56,017 bases of DNA from Paracoccaceae bacterium (GCA_018222585.1 JAAFAB010000015.1:1-56017), one strand, 5' to 3'; shown: positions 44,908 through 54,485, numbered from the stretch's first letter. Notes: a model not told the origin generated them from the letters alone. Numbers and translations are program-made.

Positions 44908-44925
44908 GCCCGGGGATCCCCGGGC
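44908..44925. terminator. Palindrome between the convergent sulfotransferase genes
   Basis: GCCCGGGGATCCCCGGGC is a perfect 18-bp palindrome in the 31-bp gap between two convergent genes. It lacks a T-run and an unpaired loop, so termination efficiency is uncertain. Confidence 0.45.
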
Positions 44926-45810
44926 TTAGCCCCAGGTGATCACCTCGGGCGGGACGCAGCGGGCCAGCAGGGCGCGGTCTTCATCGTAGATCTTTTGAAG
45001 CTGGGCGCGCAGCGCCGGGTCTAGTGTTTCGCGCTTCTGGCCCCGGCGGCGGGCCAGCTCCTCGGCGCCGCGGGTGATCGCCCCGCCGACCAGGCGCAGC
45101 GGCAGGGCCCGCGGGGCGCGGCGCAGGGTGCCGGGGATCCGCGCCGTCTTCAGCAGGCTGCCGATGCGGGCGATCTTCAGCATGTTGGGATCGTAGAGGC
45201 CAACATTGCTGCGCACCATGCCGGTCTCGGCATCGGTGGCGGGCATTCGCGCCGGGTCGAGATCGAGATGGACGGCGCAGAGCTCCAGAGCCCGCGCTGG
45301 CTGCTGCGCGACGAGGTCCTGGGACATCACCAGGAAGCGGTCGCGGCCATAGACCTGTTGCCAGCGCTGCAGGTACTGCCCGTAGAGGCCGAAACGGATC
45401 ACCTGTTCGGCGCGGCTGCCGGTATCGCCCCGCTCATGGGCGGCCAGGCAGGCTTCCAGCCCCGGGTTCAGGGGAAGGGCCGGAAGATGGGCATGGCGGA
45501 CCATGTAGACATAGCTCGAGACCGCCCGGCTGACCGGCTCACGCAGGACGACGATGAAGCGGGCCTCCGGCAGGGCTGCCGAGATCCGCGCGATGGCCTC
45601 GTCGGAACAGAGGTAATCCGGGCGCTTGATGCCGCGCAGCCGCACTTCCCTATCGGTGGCGAAATCCTCCCAGGGGCGGCGGGCATAGTCGGGGGCCTCG
45701 AAGAAGGCGCTTTCGCCCGCCGGCATGTAGACATCCGGGTGATGGCGCAGGGTTTCCAGCAGCGCCGAGGTGGCGGCCTTCTGGGCGCCGATGATGAGAA
45801 AGTCGATCAT
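44926..45810 (-). CDS. Sulfotransferase-family protein 2
   Basis: A 294-residue sulfotransferase of the heparan-sulfate/type-1 fold. FLIIGAQKAATSALLETL (residues 4-21) is the 5'-phosphosulfate loop with Lys11 and Thr14/Ser15. ARFIVVLREPVSRAVSSYVY (about 86-105) is the 3'-phosphate site with Arg and Ser. It differs strongly from the first enzyme, so it probably sulfates another position or sugar. The start overlaps the preceding glycosyltransferase by 4 bases. It is the last gene of the six-gene minus-strand operon that starts with manC. Confidence 0.92.
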   Translation of the reverse strand: MIDFLIIGAQKAATSALLETLRHHPDVYMPAGESAFFEAPDYARRPWEDFATDREVRLRGIKRPDYLCSDEAIARISAALPEARFIVVLREPVSRAVSSYVYMVRHAHLPALPLNPGLEACLAAHERGDTGSRAEQVIRFGLYGQYLQRWQQVYGRDRFLVMSQDLVAQQPARALELCAVHLDLDPARMPATDAETGMVRSNVGLYDPNMLKIARIGSLLKTARIPGTLRRAPRALPLRLVGGAITRGAEELARRRGQKRETLDPALRAQLQKIYDEDRALLARCVPPEVITWG

Positions 45811-46931
45811 GGGTGCGGCCCTCCCGCGGCCTGCTCGATCACCGCCTGCCAGCTGGCGCGGACCCGGGGGATGGCATAGTCGGCGGCCACCGGCGCCTGG
45901 GTGTCGCGCAGATCGGCCAGGGCGGCGCGGTCGCCCGCCAGCCGGATGATCTGCGCGGAGATGCCGGCGTGGTCGTCCTGGTCGAACAGCCCGGCGCCGC
46001 CGACCGGCGCCAGGATGCCGCGCGGGCCCACATGGGTGGTGGCCAGCACCGCCAGCCCGGCGGCCAGCGCCTCGACCACGACGATGCCGAACAGCTCTTC
46101 CCAGGTCTCGGTGCGCTGCGACAACAGCACCAGCATGTCGTGGTCTGCCATGATCCGGGCCAGTTCGGCGCGGTCGCGCACCGGTCCGAGGAAGGTCACG
46201 CCGCTTGCGCCCTGCCCGGCGCGGGCCTTCACGGCCCCCGCCAGCGGGCCGTCCCCGACCACGGTCAGGGTCACCCCCTGCCCCGCCAGCGCCGACATCA
46301 TCTGCAACAGCAGCGCGATGCCCTTCTTTTCCGAAACCTCGCCGACGTAGAGCAGCCGCAGCGGGCCCTCGCGCCCGGCGCGGGCCCCGGCGGCGGCGGC
46401 CCCGGCGGCAAAGAAGACATCGGGCACCGCATGGGGGATGACCGTGGCGCGGATCCCGGCCTCGGCCTGCACGGCCTCGGCCACGACCGGCGTCACGGCC
46501 ACGGTGGTGACATTGGGATGAGCCAGGAAGGACAGCCAGCGGTCGCGCAGCCAGAGCCTGAAGGCGGCGGGCTTCGGCTGGCGCGGCGTGCGCTCCAGCC
46601 CCCAGTCATGCCAGGAGGTATGGTAGATCACCCGGTTCCGCCGCGCCAACCCGCGATAGATCAGCAGGCGCGGATCCCAGGGGGCAAAGCCCATGACCAC
46701 CACCTCGCCGCGCACGACGGGCAGCTTCAGGCGGAACAGCGCATCGCCCGCAGCGTTCTTCAGCCGCTCGGCCAGGGGGGTCCGATCCCGCAGGGCGGCG
46801 CGCAGGAATTCCTTGGCGACCGAGTAGCGATGCGCCCCGACCAGCTGCACCTGCCCCGCCTCGGCCAGCTCGAAGAGCGCGGGGAAATACTTGCGCGGGT
46901 TGGTCTCATGCAGGATGCGCAGCCGGATCAT
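45807..46931 (-). CDS. GT4-family glycosyltransferase
   Basis: A 374-residue GT-B enzyme. VVMGFAPWDPRLLIYRGLAR and VIYHTSWHDWGLERTP lie in the acceptor half. LLYVGEVSEKKGIALLLQMM and LTVVGDGPLAGAVKARAG lie in the donor half, and TWEELFGIVVVEALAAGLAV is the E-x7-E motif. It overlaps the upstream glycosyltransferase by 4 bases and the downstream sulfotransferase by 4 bases, showing tight translational coupling. Its donor sugar cannot be deduced. Confidence 0.92.
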   Translation of the reverse strand: MIRLRILHETNPRKYFPALFELAEAGQVQLVGAHRYSVAKEFLRAALRDRTPLAERLKNAAGDALFRLKLPVVRGEVVVMGFAPWDPRLLIYRGLARRNRVIYHTSWHDWGLERTPRQPKPAAFRLWLRDRWLSFLAHPNVTTVAVTPVVAEAVQAEAGIRATVIPHAVPDVFFAAGAAAAGARAGREGPLRLLYVGEVSEKKGIALLLQMMSALAGQGVTLTVVGDGPLAGAVKARAGQGASGVTFLGPVRDRAELARIMADHDMLVLLSQRTETWEELFGIVVVEALAAGLAVLATTHVGPRGILAPVGGAGLFDQDDHAGISAQIIRLAGDRAALADLRDTQAPVAADYAIPRVRASWQAVIEQAAGGPHP

Positions 46932-48046
46932 CGCGCCGCCTCGCAGAGCGCCAGCAGCCCCTCGGCCTGGGCACGCCAGCTGTAGGTGGCCGCCCGGGCG
47001 CGGCTGGCCTCGGATTTCGCCTCCCAGAGGCCGGGCTCCTCCATCAGCTGGCGGATCGCCGCCTGCACGCTGTCGGGATCGCCCGCCTCGCAGTAAAGCG
47101 CCGCCTCCCCGCAGCGTTCCCGCAGCGAGGGGATGGTCGAGGAGATCACCGGGCAGCCGAAGGTCATCGCCTCGATCGGCGGCAGCGGCGAGGCCTCGTA
47201 GAAGGAGGGGAACAGCAGGAAGCGCGCCCCCGCGAAGGCCTCGTGGATCGTCTGCGCATCGTTGATCTGGCCGCGGAACTCCAGCCGGTCCTTCACCTCA
47301 CCGGGGATCTCGACCTCGACCCCGCCGAAGCTGGCCCCCGTCGAGCCGATGACGACGAAGCGCATCTGGGGATAGGCCCTCAGGAAGGCCACGGCGCCCT
47401 TCAGCACCCCTTCGGCATTCTTCCGTTTCGTCAGCGAGCCGACATAGATCCCGTAGCCGCGCGCCTCTTTCCCCGGACAGGGGGCGGCGAAGGCAGCCTG
47501 GGCCGCCGCATCGGGGATACCCCCGTTCTGCAGGAAGCTGAGGCGCTCGCTGCCCTGAAGGAAGGGATAGTGCTTCGCGATCGACAGCTCTTCGGCGTGC
47601 GACACCGTCACCACCCGGTCAGAGCGTTTCAGGATGCGCGGCATCAGCGCGCCGTAGAAGGCGCGGAACTTCCAGTCATAGGCGGCGGGGAAATACTTGT
47701 AGGACAGATCGTGCACCATGGTGACGACCGGACGCCCGCGCTGCATCAGCCGCGTGAGCGGCGCGGTATTGCCCAGGCAGAGAAGCGGCTCGGCACCGCA
47801 ATGGGCCGGCAGCTCCAGCTGTTCCCAGGCGTGGCCCCCGCGCTTGCCGACGACCTCCGGGCGGATCGCCTGCAGATCAGGCGGCGCGACCAGATCACCC
47901 GGAGGCAGCAGCAGGCGGGGCACGGCGATCTCTCCGGCGGCGGCCATGGCATCGAAGACCATCAGCGCCTCGCGGGCGACCCGCTGCACGCCGGTCACCG
48001 ATTGCCCCAGGAAGCGCCCGTTCAGGGTAAAGGGGATCTCGGCCAT
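46928..48046 (-). CDS. GT4-family glycosyltransferase
   Basis: A 372-residue GT-B enzyme. TLNGRFLGQSVTGVQRVARE begins the acceptor domain, as in many rhamnosyl- and mannosyltransferases. GIYVGSLTKRKNAEGVLKGA and FRGQINDAQTIHEAFAGARF belong to the donor domain, and FYEASPLPPIEAMTFGCPVI holds the E-x7-E motif. It lies 3 bases after ugd and overlaps the next glycosyltransferase by 4 bases. Confidence 0.93.
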   Translation of the reverse strand: MAEIPFTLNGRFLGQSVTGVQRVAREALMVFDAMAAAGEIAVPRLLLPPGDLVAPPDLQAIRPEVVGKRGGHAWEQLELPAHCGAEPLLCLGNTAPLTRLMQRGRPVVTMVHDLSYKYFPAAYDWKFRAFYGALMPRILKRSDRVVTVSHAEELSIAKHYPFLQGSERLSFLQNGGIPDAAAQAAFAAPCPGKEARGYGIYVGSLTKRKNAEGVLKGAVAFLRAYPQMRFVVIGSTGASFGGVEVEIPGEVKDRLEFRGQINDAQTIHEAFAGARFLLFPSFYEASPLPPIEAMTFGCPVISSTIPSLRERCGEAALYCEAGDPDSVQAAIRQLMEEPGLWEAKSEASRARAATYSWRAQAEGLLALCEAAR

Positions 48047-48049
48047 GCC

Positions 48050-49216
48050 TCAGTCCGCCCCGAAGAGATCGCGGGTAAAGACCTTCTCCGCCACGTCTTC
48101 CAGTTCCGCCGTGCGCCGGTTGGCGACGATCACGTCGGCCTCGGCCTTGAAGGTCGCAAGGTCGCGGATGACGCGCGAGTTGAAGAAGCTCTCTTCCTCC
48201 AGGGCGGGTTCATAGACCACGACCTCGATCCCCTTGGCCTTGATCCGCTTCATGATCCCCTGGATCGAGCTCTGGCGGAAGTTGTCGCTGCCCGCCTTCA
48301 TCACCAGCCGGTGGATGCCGACGACCTTCGGTTTCAGCGCGACGATGCGCTCGGCGATGAAATCCTTGCGGGTGGTATTGGCATCGACGATGGCGCGGAT
48401 CAGGTTCTGTGGCACCTCGGAATAGTTGGCCAGCAGCTGCTTGGTGTCCTTGGGCAGGCAATAGCCGCCGTAGCCGAAGCTGGGGTTGTTGTAGTGGCTG
48501 CCGATCCTCGGATCATGCCCGATGCCCTCGACGATGGCGCGGGTGTCCATGCCGAAGGCCATGGCATAGCTGTCGAGCTCGTTGAAATAGGCCACCCGCA
48601 GGGCGAGGTAGGTATTGGCGAAGAGCTTGATCGCCTCGGCCTCGTCACTACCGCAGAAGATGACGGGGATGTCATCCTTGATCGCCCCCTCGGCCAGCAG
48701 CCCTGCAAAGACCCGGGCGCGCTCGCTCTCTTCGCCGACCACGATCCGCGAGGGGTGCAGGTTGTCGTAGAGCGCGCGACCCTCGCGCAGGAACTCAGGC
48801 GAGAAGATCACGCTGGCGACCCCGAAGCGGCGGTTCACATCCGCCGTGTAGCCGACCGGGATGGTCGACTTGATGACGATCGTCGCGCCCGGATTGATCC
48901 GCAGCACATCGGCGATCACCGCCTCGACGGAGCGGGTGTCGAAATGGTTGGTCACGGGATCGTAGTTCGTCGGTGTCGAGACGATGACATACTCGGCCCC
49001 CGCATAGGCAACCTCGGGGTCCGTGGTAGCCGTCAAGCTCAAGGGCTTCTCGGCCAGGTAGGCCTCGATCTCGGCGTCGACGATGGGGCTCTTGCGGTCA
49101 TTGACCAGCGCCACCCGGGTCGCGTCCAGGTCCAGCGCCACGACATCATGGTTCTGGGCCAGCAGCACGGCATTGCTGAGGCCGACGTAACCGATACCTG
49201 CAACGGCGATTTTCAT
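48050..49216 (-). CDS. ugd: UDP-glucose 6-dehydrogenase
   Basis: A 388-residue nucleotide-sugar dehydrogenase that oxidises UDP-glucose to UDP-glucuronate with two NAD+. [20 protein letters not shown] is the Rossmann loop, [11 protein letters not shown] binds NAD, and [20 protein letters not shown] is the substrate segment. Cys253 in [16 protein letters not shown] is the catalytic thiol. The length equals the short form seen in E. coli Ugd. The ATG at 49216 is chosen over a farther upstream start because it begins the Rossmann strand. It supplies acidic sugar to the polymer. Confidence 0.96.
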   Translation of the reverse strand: MKIAVAGIGYVGLSNAVLLAQNHDVVALDLDATRVALVNDRKSPIVDAEIEAYLAEKPLSLTATTDPEVAYAGAEYVIVSTPTNYDPVTNHFDTRSVEAVIADVLRINPGATIVIKSTIPVGYTADVNRRFGVASVIFSPEFLREGRALYDNLHPSRIVVGEESERARVFAGLLAEGAIKDDIPVIFCGSDEAEAIKLFANTYLALRVAYFNELDSYAMAFGMDTRAIVEGIGHDPRIGSHYNNPSFGYGGYCLPKDTKQLLANYSEVPQNLIRAIVDANTTRKDFIAERIVALKPKVVGIHRLVMKAGSDNFRQSSIQGIMKRIKAKGIEVVVYEPALEEESFFNSRVIRDLATFKAEADVIVANRRTAELEDVAEKVFTRDLFGAD

Positions 49217-49297
49217 GGATTCATCCTCCGGCAGCTCCCGGGATCGGGGCTTTCGCAAATGGCTTCATATAAGCGGGGGCAATACACGCAGGAGAGC

Positions 49298-51310
49298 TCA
49301 TCCCCGCGGCGGCGCGGCGCCCCCTTCGAAAAGACTTTCTTGCCAGAACGGCAGCAGCGACATGACCGTCGTCCGGCTGAGATGGTTGTCGTCGACATAG
49401 AGCGACAGCCCGCCGTCCCGCGTCGCCGGGCAGATGTCGGGACCGCAGAGCTGTGCCCCGACATCGACCACCGACAGCCCGGGATACTCGGCCACCAGCC
49501 GGTCCAGCACGACGCGGGTATGGGCCTGGCGCTGCTCGAACTGGGCCCGGCTCACGCCGAAGTCGCGGTCGCGGTGCATCAGGGCGTTGACGCCAGTGGC
49601 CCGGGGAATGTTGGTTTCCTGCTCGGGGACATAGGCGATGACATGGATCCGCTTGCCCTGCAGGCTGTCCAGCATGCGGCGCAGGCCGGCCTCGGCGACG
49701 ATGCGGTTGGTCTCGACCGACGGATCGGAATGCGCGGCATCGGTCAGGAAGATGCTGCCCCGGTTGAGCCCGAAGCGGGAAGCCTCGAAGGCGCTGCTCC
49801 AGCGGGCGACGAGGAAGACATCACGCACCTCCTCCCGGGCGGCGATCTGCTCGGCAGCGGCGGCGAAGAAATCGGCGCAGACCCGTTCGCCCTGGATCAC
49901 CCCCAGCAGGGGGTAGCAGCCGCCATAGGTCAGCACGTAGCCCGCCCGCCCGGCCGCGTCCCCGGCGGCGGTGATCCCCGGCGCCATGGCATCGCCGAAG
50001 CTGTCGCCGATGATGGCGAAATCCGGGGTCACGCCCTCGGCCCCCTCGACGCAGTAGCCGCCGCCGCGGATGCGCTCGGGCGAGAGCCCGTTGCAGGCCC
50101 GGCGGCGCGGGTTGATATCCAGCGCCACGTTGCTCAGCTCAGCCACCCGGTCGGGCAGGCGCGAGGGGATGCCGTCATAGACCCGCCCGGAGGCGCCGAA
50201 GAGGAAGGCCAAGCAGCAGATCGCGACGCCCCCGGTCAGCACGCCGCGCTGCGTCAGGAAGCCCTTGCGGCGGAACGGCTGCTCGATGAAGTGGTAGGAG
50301 AGGACGGCCATCCCGATCGCCCCGGCGACGGCGGTGATCTCCAGCCAGAGCGCGGGCTCACCCTCGGAGAGGTAGCGCATGAAGACCAGCGGCGGCCAGT
50401 GCCAGAGGTAGAGCGAATAGGAGATCCTGCCCACGTAGACCACCGGGCGCAGTCCCAGAAGGCGGGCGGCCAGGGTCTCTTCGCCGCCCTCGCCCAGCTT
50501 GATCAGCAGCGCCGCCCCCAGAACCGGGAACAGCGCGCCGAGCCCCGGGAAGGGCGTGTCTTCGCTGTAGAGCAGCACCGGCAGCAGGATCAGCCCTAGG
50601 CCGAGAACCGACAGCCCCTGGCGCAGCGGGATGGCCAGGGCCGGTGCGCCGCCGCGCAGGGACAGGGCGATGAGGCTGCCGCTCAGCAGTTCCCAGGCGC
50701 GCAGCCAGGGCATGTAGAAGGCGCTTTGCATGTCCGTCGCCACCCCCTGCACCGCGCTGGCGAAGGACAGCAACCAGAGCAGGACGAAGACCGGCAGCGC
50801 GTGGCGAATCAGGCGCAGCCGGGCCATGAGCACCAGCAGCAGCGGGAACACGATGTAGAACTGCTCTTCGACGCCAAGCGACCAAGTATGCAGCAGCGGG
50901 CGGAATTCCGAACTGGTGTCGAAATAGCCGCTCTTCATGTCGAAGTAGAAGTTCGACAGGAACAGCGCCACCGCGGCCAGGCTTTCGCCGAATTCCTTGA
51001 AGTCCACCGGCAGGAACAGCAGCCAGCAGGCCACCGAGACGACCAGCGCCATGGCATAGAGCGCCGGGAAGATCCGCCGCACCCGCCGCTCGTAGAAGGC
51101 GAAGATCGAGAACCGCCCCTCCTCGACCTCTCGCAGCAGGATGCCGGTGATCAGATAGCCGGAGATGACGAAGAAAACATCCACCCCGACGAAGCCGCCG
51201 GAGAACAGCGCGATCTTGGCATGGGCAAGGAAGACCGAGACGACGGCCACGGCCCTCAGCCCGTCGATGTCGCGCCGGTAACCTCTCCTGGAGTGTGTCG
51301 ATCCGGACAT
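49298..51310 (-). CDS. Acyltransferase 3 with SGNH domain (OafA-like)
   Basis: A 670-residue membrane O-acyltransferase. YRRDIDGLRAVAVVSVFLAH and VFFVISGYLITGILLREVEE are the signature of the acyltransferase 3 family, with about ten to eleven helices up to residue 370. A periplasmic SGNH domain follows, with DFAIIGDSFGDAMAPGI (GDS block) and YVDDNHLSRTTV (DxxH block). Such fusions transfer acetyl or related groups onto surface polysaccharides. It lies between manC and ugd in the minus-strand operon. Confidence 0.93.
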   Translation of the reverse strand: MSGSTHSRRGYRRDIDGLRAVAVVSVFLAHAKIALFSGGFVGVDVFFVISGYLITGILLREVEEGRFSIFAFYERRVRRIFPALYAMALVVSVACWLLFLPVDFKEFGESLAAVALFLSNFYFDMKSGYFDTSSEFRPLLHTWSLGVEEQFYIVFPLLLVLMARLRLIRHALPVFVLLWLLSFASAVQGVATDMQSAFYMPWLRAWELLSGSLIALSLRGGAPALAIPLRQGLSVLGLGLILLPVLLYSEDTPFPGLGALFPVLGAALLIKLGEGGEETLAARLLGLRPVVYVGRISYSLYLWHWPPLVFMRYLSEGEPALWLEITAVAGAIGMAVLSYHFIEQPFRRKGFLTQRGVLTGGVAICCLAFLFGASGRVYDGIPSRLPDRVAELSNVALDINPRRRACNGLSPERIRGGGYCVEGAEGVTPDFAIIGDSFGDAMAPGITAAGDAAGRAGYVLTYGGCYPLLGVIQGERVCADFFAAAAEQIAAREEVRDVFLVARWSSAFEASRFGLNRGSIFLTDAAHSDPSVETNRIVAEAGLRRMLDSLQGKRIHVIAYVPEQETNIPRATGVNALMHRDRDFGVSRAQFEQRQAHTRVVLDRLVAEYPGLSVVDVGAQLCGPDICPATRDGGLSLYVDDNHLSRTTVMSLLPFWQESLFEGGAAPPRG

Positions 51311-51369
51311 GCTCTTTCCCTTCCCGAAAGCGCGCCACCGGCCGGAGCGGATGGCGCGGGACCCGGCCC

Positions 51370-52806
51370 TCAGCTGCGTGCGTAGACGTCTTCGTAGCGG
51401 ACGATATCGTCCTCGCCCACATAGGCGCCGGTCTGCACCTCGATCAGCACCATGGGTATCTTGCCGGGGTTCTCCATCCGGTGGACACAGCCGAGCGGCA
51501 GGTAGATCGACTGGTTCTCGGTGACCAGGCGGACCTCGTCGTCACAGGTGACCCGCGCGGTGCCCTCGACCACGATCCAGTGCTCGGAGCGGTGGAAGTG
51601 GCTCTGCAGGCTCAGCGAGCCGCCCGGATGCACCATGATCCGCTTCACCTGGAAGCGGTTGCCGACGACCAGGCTTTCGAACCAGCCCCAGGGGCGGTGA
51701 TCCTTGGGGAAATGCGTCGCCTGGGCAGCGCCCTTCTTCTTCAGCGCCTCGACCGCCTTCTTGACGTCCTGGGCGCGCGACATGTCGGCGACCAGCACCG
51801 CGTCGTTCATCGCCACCGCCATGATGTTGTCGAGGCCAATGCCCACCACTTCCAGGTTCTCGCTCTCCGAGCGCAGCAGCGAGTTGGTGCAGTCGATCGC
51901 TGTCGCCTCGCCGCTGGTGGCAACGCCGTTCGCGTCCGGGCCAGTCTCGCGCCAGACCGCGTCCCAGCCGCCAAGGTCGGACCAGCCGGCGGTGAAGGGC
52001 ACCACGGAAAGGTTCGCCGCCTTCTCCATCACCGCGTAGTCGATCGAGATATCCTCGGCCCCCGCCCAGGCCTCGGGCGCCAGGCGCAGGAAGCCGAGAT
52101 CGGGTTTCGCCTCGGAGAGCGCGGCCTTCACCGGCGCCATCAGCTGCGGCGCGAAGGCCTCGAAGGCGGCAAGGATATCGCGGGCCCGGAACAGGAAGAT
52201 CCCGGCGTTCCACAGGAAGTTGCCGGCGGCGAGCATCTCGGTCGCCTTGGCCTCGTCGGGCTTCTCGACGAAGCGGGACAGCTTCACCGGCTCGCCGGAG
52301 GTGGCGGCGGACAGTTCCAGGTAGCCATAGCCGGTTTCCGGATGGGTCGGCGTGATGCCGAAGGTCACCAGATCGCCGGCCTCGATGGCGGCAAGACCCT
52401 TCTCGACGGCGGCATGGAAGGCCGCGGCATCAGGCACCACGTGATCCGAGGGGGCGACCAGCATCACCGCCTCGGGGTCCTTCCCGGCCAGCGCCAGGGC
52501 GGCGGCGAGAATCGCCGGGGCGGTATTGCGCCCCTCGGGTTCGATCAGGATCGCGCCGGGGTCGATGCCGATGCCCTGCAGCTGTTCGGTGACGATGAAG
52601 CGGAAATCGGAATTGGTCAGCACCATCGGTGCGGTGAAGTTCAGCGCCTCGGTGGCCCCCGAAAGCCGCTTGGCCGAGGCCTGGAACAGCGTTTCCTCGC
52701 CAACCAGCGGCACGAACTGCTTGGGGTAACTCTTGCGGGAAAGGGGCCAGAGGCGGGTCCCGGAACCACCGCAGAGGAGAACCGGGGTAATGGAGGTGAA
52801 TGCCAT
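51370..52806 (-). CDS. manC: Mannose-1-phosphate guanylyltransferase / mannose-6-phosphate isomerase
   Basis: A 478-residue bifunctional type II enzyme. TPVLLCGGSGTRLWPLSRKS (residues 7-26) and YPKQFVPLVGEETLFQASAK bind GTP and mannose-1-P. FLWNAGIFLFRARDILAAFE and LSVVPFTAGWSDLGGWDAVW complete the transferase. A C-terminal cupin (SLQSHFHRSEHWIVVEGTAR) holds the isomerase-type metal site. It makes GDP-mannose. No phosphomannomutase gene is present on the plasmid, so the host must supply mannose-1-phosphate. It starts the six-gene minus-strand operon. Confidence 0.95.
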   Translation of the reverse strand: MAFTSITPVLLCGGSGTRLWPLSRKSYPKQFVPLVGEETLFQASAKRLSGATEALNFTAPMVLTNSDFRFIVTEQLQGIGIDPGAILIEPEGRNTAPAILAAALALAGKDPEAVMLVAPSDHVVPDAAAFHAAVEKGLAAIEAGDLVTFGITPTHPETGYGYLELSAATSGEPVKLSRFVEKPDEAKATEMLAAGNFLWNAGIFLFRARDILAAFEAFAPQLMAPVKAALSEAKPDLGFLRLAPEAWAGAEDISIDYAVMEKAANLSVVPFTAGWSDLGGWDAVWRETGPDANGVATSGEATAIDCTNSLLRSESENLEVVGIGLDNIMAVAMNDAVLVADMSRAQDVKKAVEALKKKGAAQATHFPKDHRPWGWFESLVVGNRFQVKRIMVHPGGSLSLQSHFHRSEHWIVVEGTARVTCDDEVRLVTENQSIYLPLGCVHRMENPGKIPMVLIEVQTGAYVGEDDIVRYEDVYARS

Positions 52807-52961
52807 CCTGTGGAAACCCATTTTGGAAATACAACTGTCGCAACTGTTATCAGGCTTTAGGGGGCGCTCAACCCCCCTGCCTGCCGCTCCGGGCGACTTT
52901 GCCAAACTGTCATGGGTCGCGCCCGCCGCAGCGCAGCATTAACAGGCAGAACCGGGGCGCT

Positions 52962-53990
52962 TCAGCCCCCCTGCCCCGCCTTGCGGGACACGAACCCCAG
53001 GAAGGCGCGGTCGGCAGAGCGCAGCCGGGGCCGGCCCGAGGCGGCCCAGAAGTCGCGCCACTCCGCTTCCAGCGCATAGACGTCGCGGCCCGGCAGCATG
53101 TCGCGCGCCCGCTCCAGCGCCTCCGCCGAGAGCGGCGGCGCGGCGGGGCCGTCCTCGATCACCTGGGCGCGGCGGGTGAAGCGGATCAGGTCGCCCTCTT
53201 CCTCGGCCAGGTGGTAATCGGGCAGGTGGTCGCTTTCGATCATGTCGCGGATCATCTTGCGGAAGACCCGGCGGGGGCTGGCGCTGCCGGACTTCTTCAG
53301 CAGCACCTCGACCGAGACCCGCCATTCGGCCTGCTTGCCGCAATGCTTGCGGGCCAGTTCGTAGATGCGCCGCTCGAGCGGCTTCCTGAGGCGGAAGTAA
53401 TCGCGGCTGAGCGTCAGCACCGATTTCGACAGCACGGCGCGGAACAGCCAGTCCGACAGCGTCACGGTCACGCTGACCATCCGCCCGCCCCGGGTCTTCT
53501 TCACGATCTCCCATTTCTCGATCAGCCCGAAGCCGGTGGTCACCTCTTCCTCGCCGGTCACGATATTGGTGGTGATCCTTGTGCCAGCCAGCCGCTCGAA
53601 GGCCTCCTTCAGGCGGCGGTAGGCATCGCCGGAGGTCTCGCGGTTGGTCGCCACCAGCAGGTCATGGGCCCGCAAGGTCAGCGTGCGTCCGACGGCGCGA
53701 CCGGCGTTGATCGCCGCCATCAGCTGCGAAATGCAGAAGATCAGTATGTCCTTGTCGTGGATCGTCGCCAGACCCTTCACCGAGGGGATGACCTCGATCC
53801 GCGCGCCACGATGTTCATAGCTGAGGATGCGCCGGTCGGGCCGGGTCGAGAGGGTGAAGACCGGGTGCTCCATCGTCGCCATGTCATCCTTGGGGATGGC
53901 GTCGAGGATGTCGCAGATGAAGAAATCGATCTGCGGATGCCGCTCGGGCAGCAGGGCGCCCCCCTGGGTGCGGATCGCTGTCGTGGCCAT
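52962..53990 (-). CDS. repA: Replication initiator RepA
   Basis: A 342-residue initiator of the RepA type found on Rhodobacteraceae plasmids. The segments LPERHPQIDFFICDILDAIP, LSYEHRGARIEVIPSVKGLA, TIHDKDILIFCISQLMAAI and LSRDYFRLRKPLERRIYELA fit the tandem winged-helix fold of plasmid initiators that bind iterons. ATG 53990 is chosen because AGAGGGA lies upstream and the residues before it look untranslated; a longer start at 54143 would add 51 unlikely residues. It is divergent from parA, with the iterons between them. Confidence 0.93.
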   Translation of the reverse strand: MATTAIRTQGGALLPERHPQIDFFICDILDAIPKDDMATMEHPVFTLSTRPDRRILSYEHRGARIEVIPSVKGLATIHDKDILIFCISQLMAAINAGRAVGRTLTLRAHDLLVATNRETSGDAYRRLKEAFERLAGTRITTNIVTGEEEVTTGFGLIEKWEIVKKTRGGRMVSVTVTLSDWLFRAVLSKSVLTLSRDYFRLRKPLERRIYELARKHCGKQAEWRVSVEVLLKKSGSASPRRVFRKMIRDMIESDHLPDYHLAEEEGDLIRFTRRAQVIEDGPAAPPLSAEALERARDMLPGRDVYALEAEWRDFWAASGRPRLRSADRAFLGFVSRKAGQGG

Positions 53991-54180
53991 GGCTGCCCGT
54001 CCCTCTGCCGGGAACGCCACGCGGCCCCGGTCGGTTTCGCCTCTGCACGGGAGGTCCCGTGCCTGCTCGTTCGAACCTGGTCGGTGCCCCCGGCGGCAGC
54101 CATTCGCGGGGACCCGACCTTTCGTGGTTTCATTGACGCTCACCCTAGGGATGTGCCCTCCCCGGGTCCAGCCCTTCCTT

Positions 54181-54246
54181 CGGGGGTTCGGAGTCGCTTC
54201 AACGGGGGTTCGGAATCACCCTATCGGGGGTTCAGAGTCGCCCGAG
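54181..54246. repeat. Three 22-bp iterons of the replication origin
   Basis: Three abutting direct repeats begin at 54181, 54203 and 54225, exactly 22 bases (two helical turns) apart, with consensus CGGGGGTTCRGARTCRC. They lie between divergent repA and parA, the usual place for RepA-type origins, and are the predicted RepA binding sites. Confidence 0.88.
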
Positions 54247-54262
54247 CTTTTCAGACCAACGC

Positions 54263-54332
54263 ATCTTTGTTTTTTTTCAAATGCTTGGCGCGAACCTTCG
54301 GACTCCGTAACACTATAGATAACACATATCTA
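54263..54332. other. AT-rich part of the origin
   Basis: A T-run of nine at about 54270 is followed, after a GC-richer gap, by TAGATA-ACACA-TATCTA at 54316-54332, a perfect dyad. The low GC content next to the iterons suggests a DNA-unwinding element. The dyad may also be part of the parA promoter or operator. Confidence 0.55.
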
Positions 54333-54485
54333 ACAAGAGGCGGATTTTTGCAGCGCCTTCGGGATGCCGGTTTCCCGGGCGGAAAAGCCCCGTCTTTTCA
54401 AAGAAAAAGAGAATCGGATACCGGTTTTCCTGTCATGTGCGCATTTTCGTGGTATCTTGAGGAAAACGCGGCACATGAGGCGAGC

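Noticed and set aside
47243..50599. Very long open frame on the plus strand (1,118 codons)
   Set aside because: It runs antisense to a glycosyltransferase, ugd and the acyltransferase. The translation is His/Gln/Gly/Arg-rich with no family features, as expected for antisense frames in GC-rich DNA.
32128..52806. A rhamnose-type roseobacter biofilm plasmid
   Set aside because: No rmlABCD dTDP-rhamnose genes are present. The nucleotide-sugar genes are for GDP-mannose and UDP-glucuronate instead, so the polymer should differ.
52800..54485. Upstream extension of the parA frame
   Set aside because: The open frame continues through the origin and antisense to repA by chance. ParA family length and the absence of motifs before residue 1 at 54486 argue against it.
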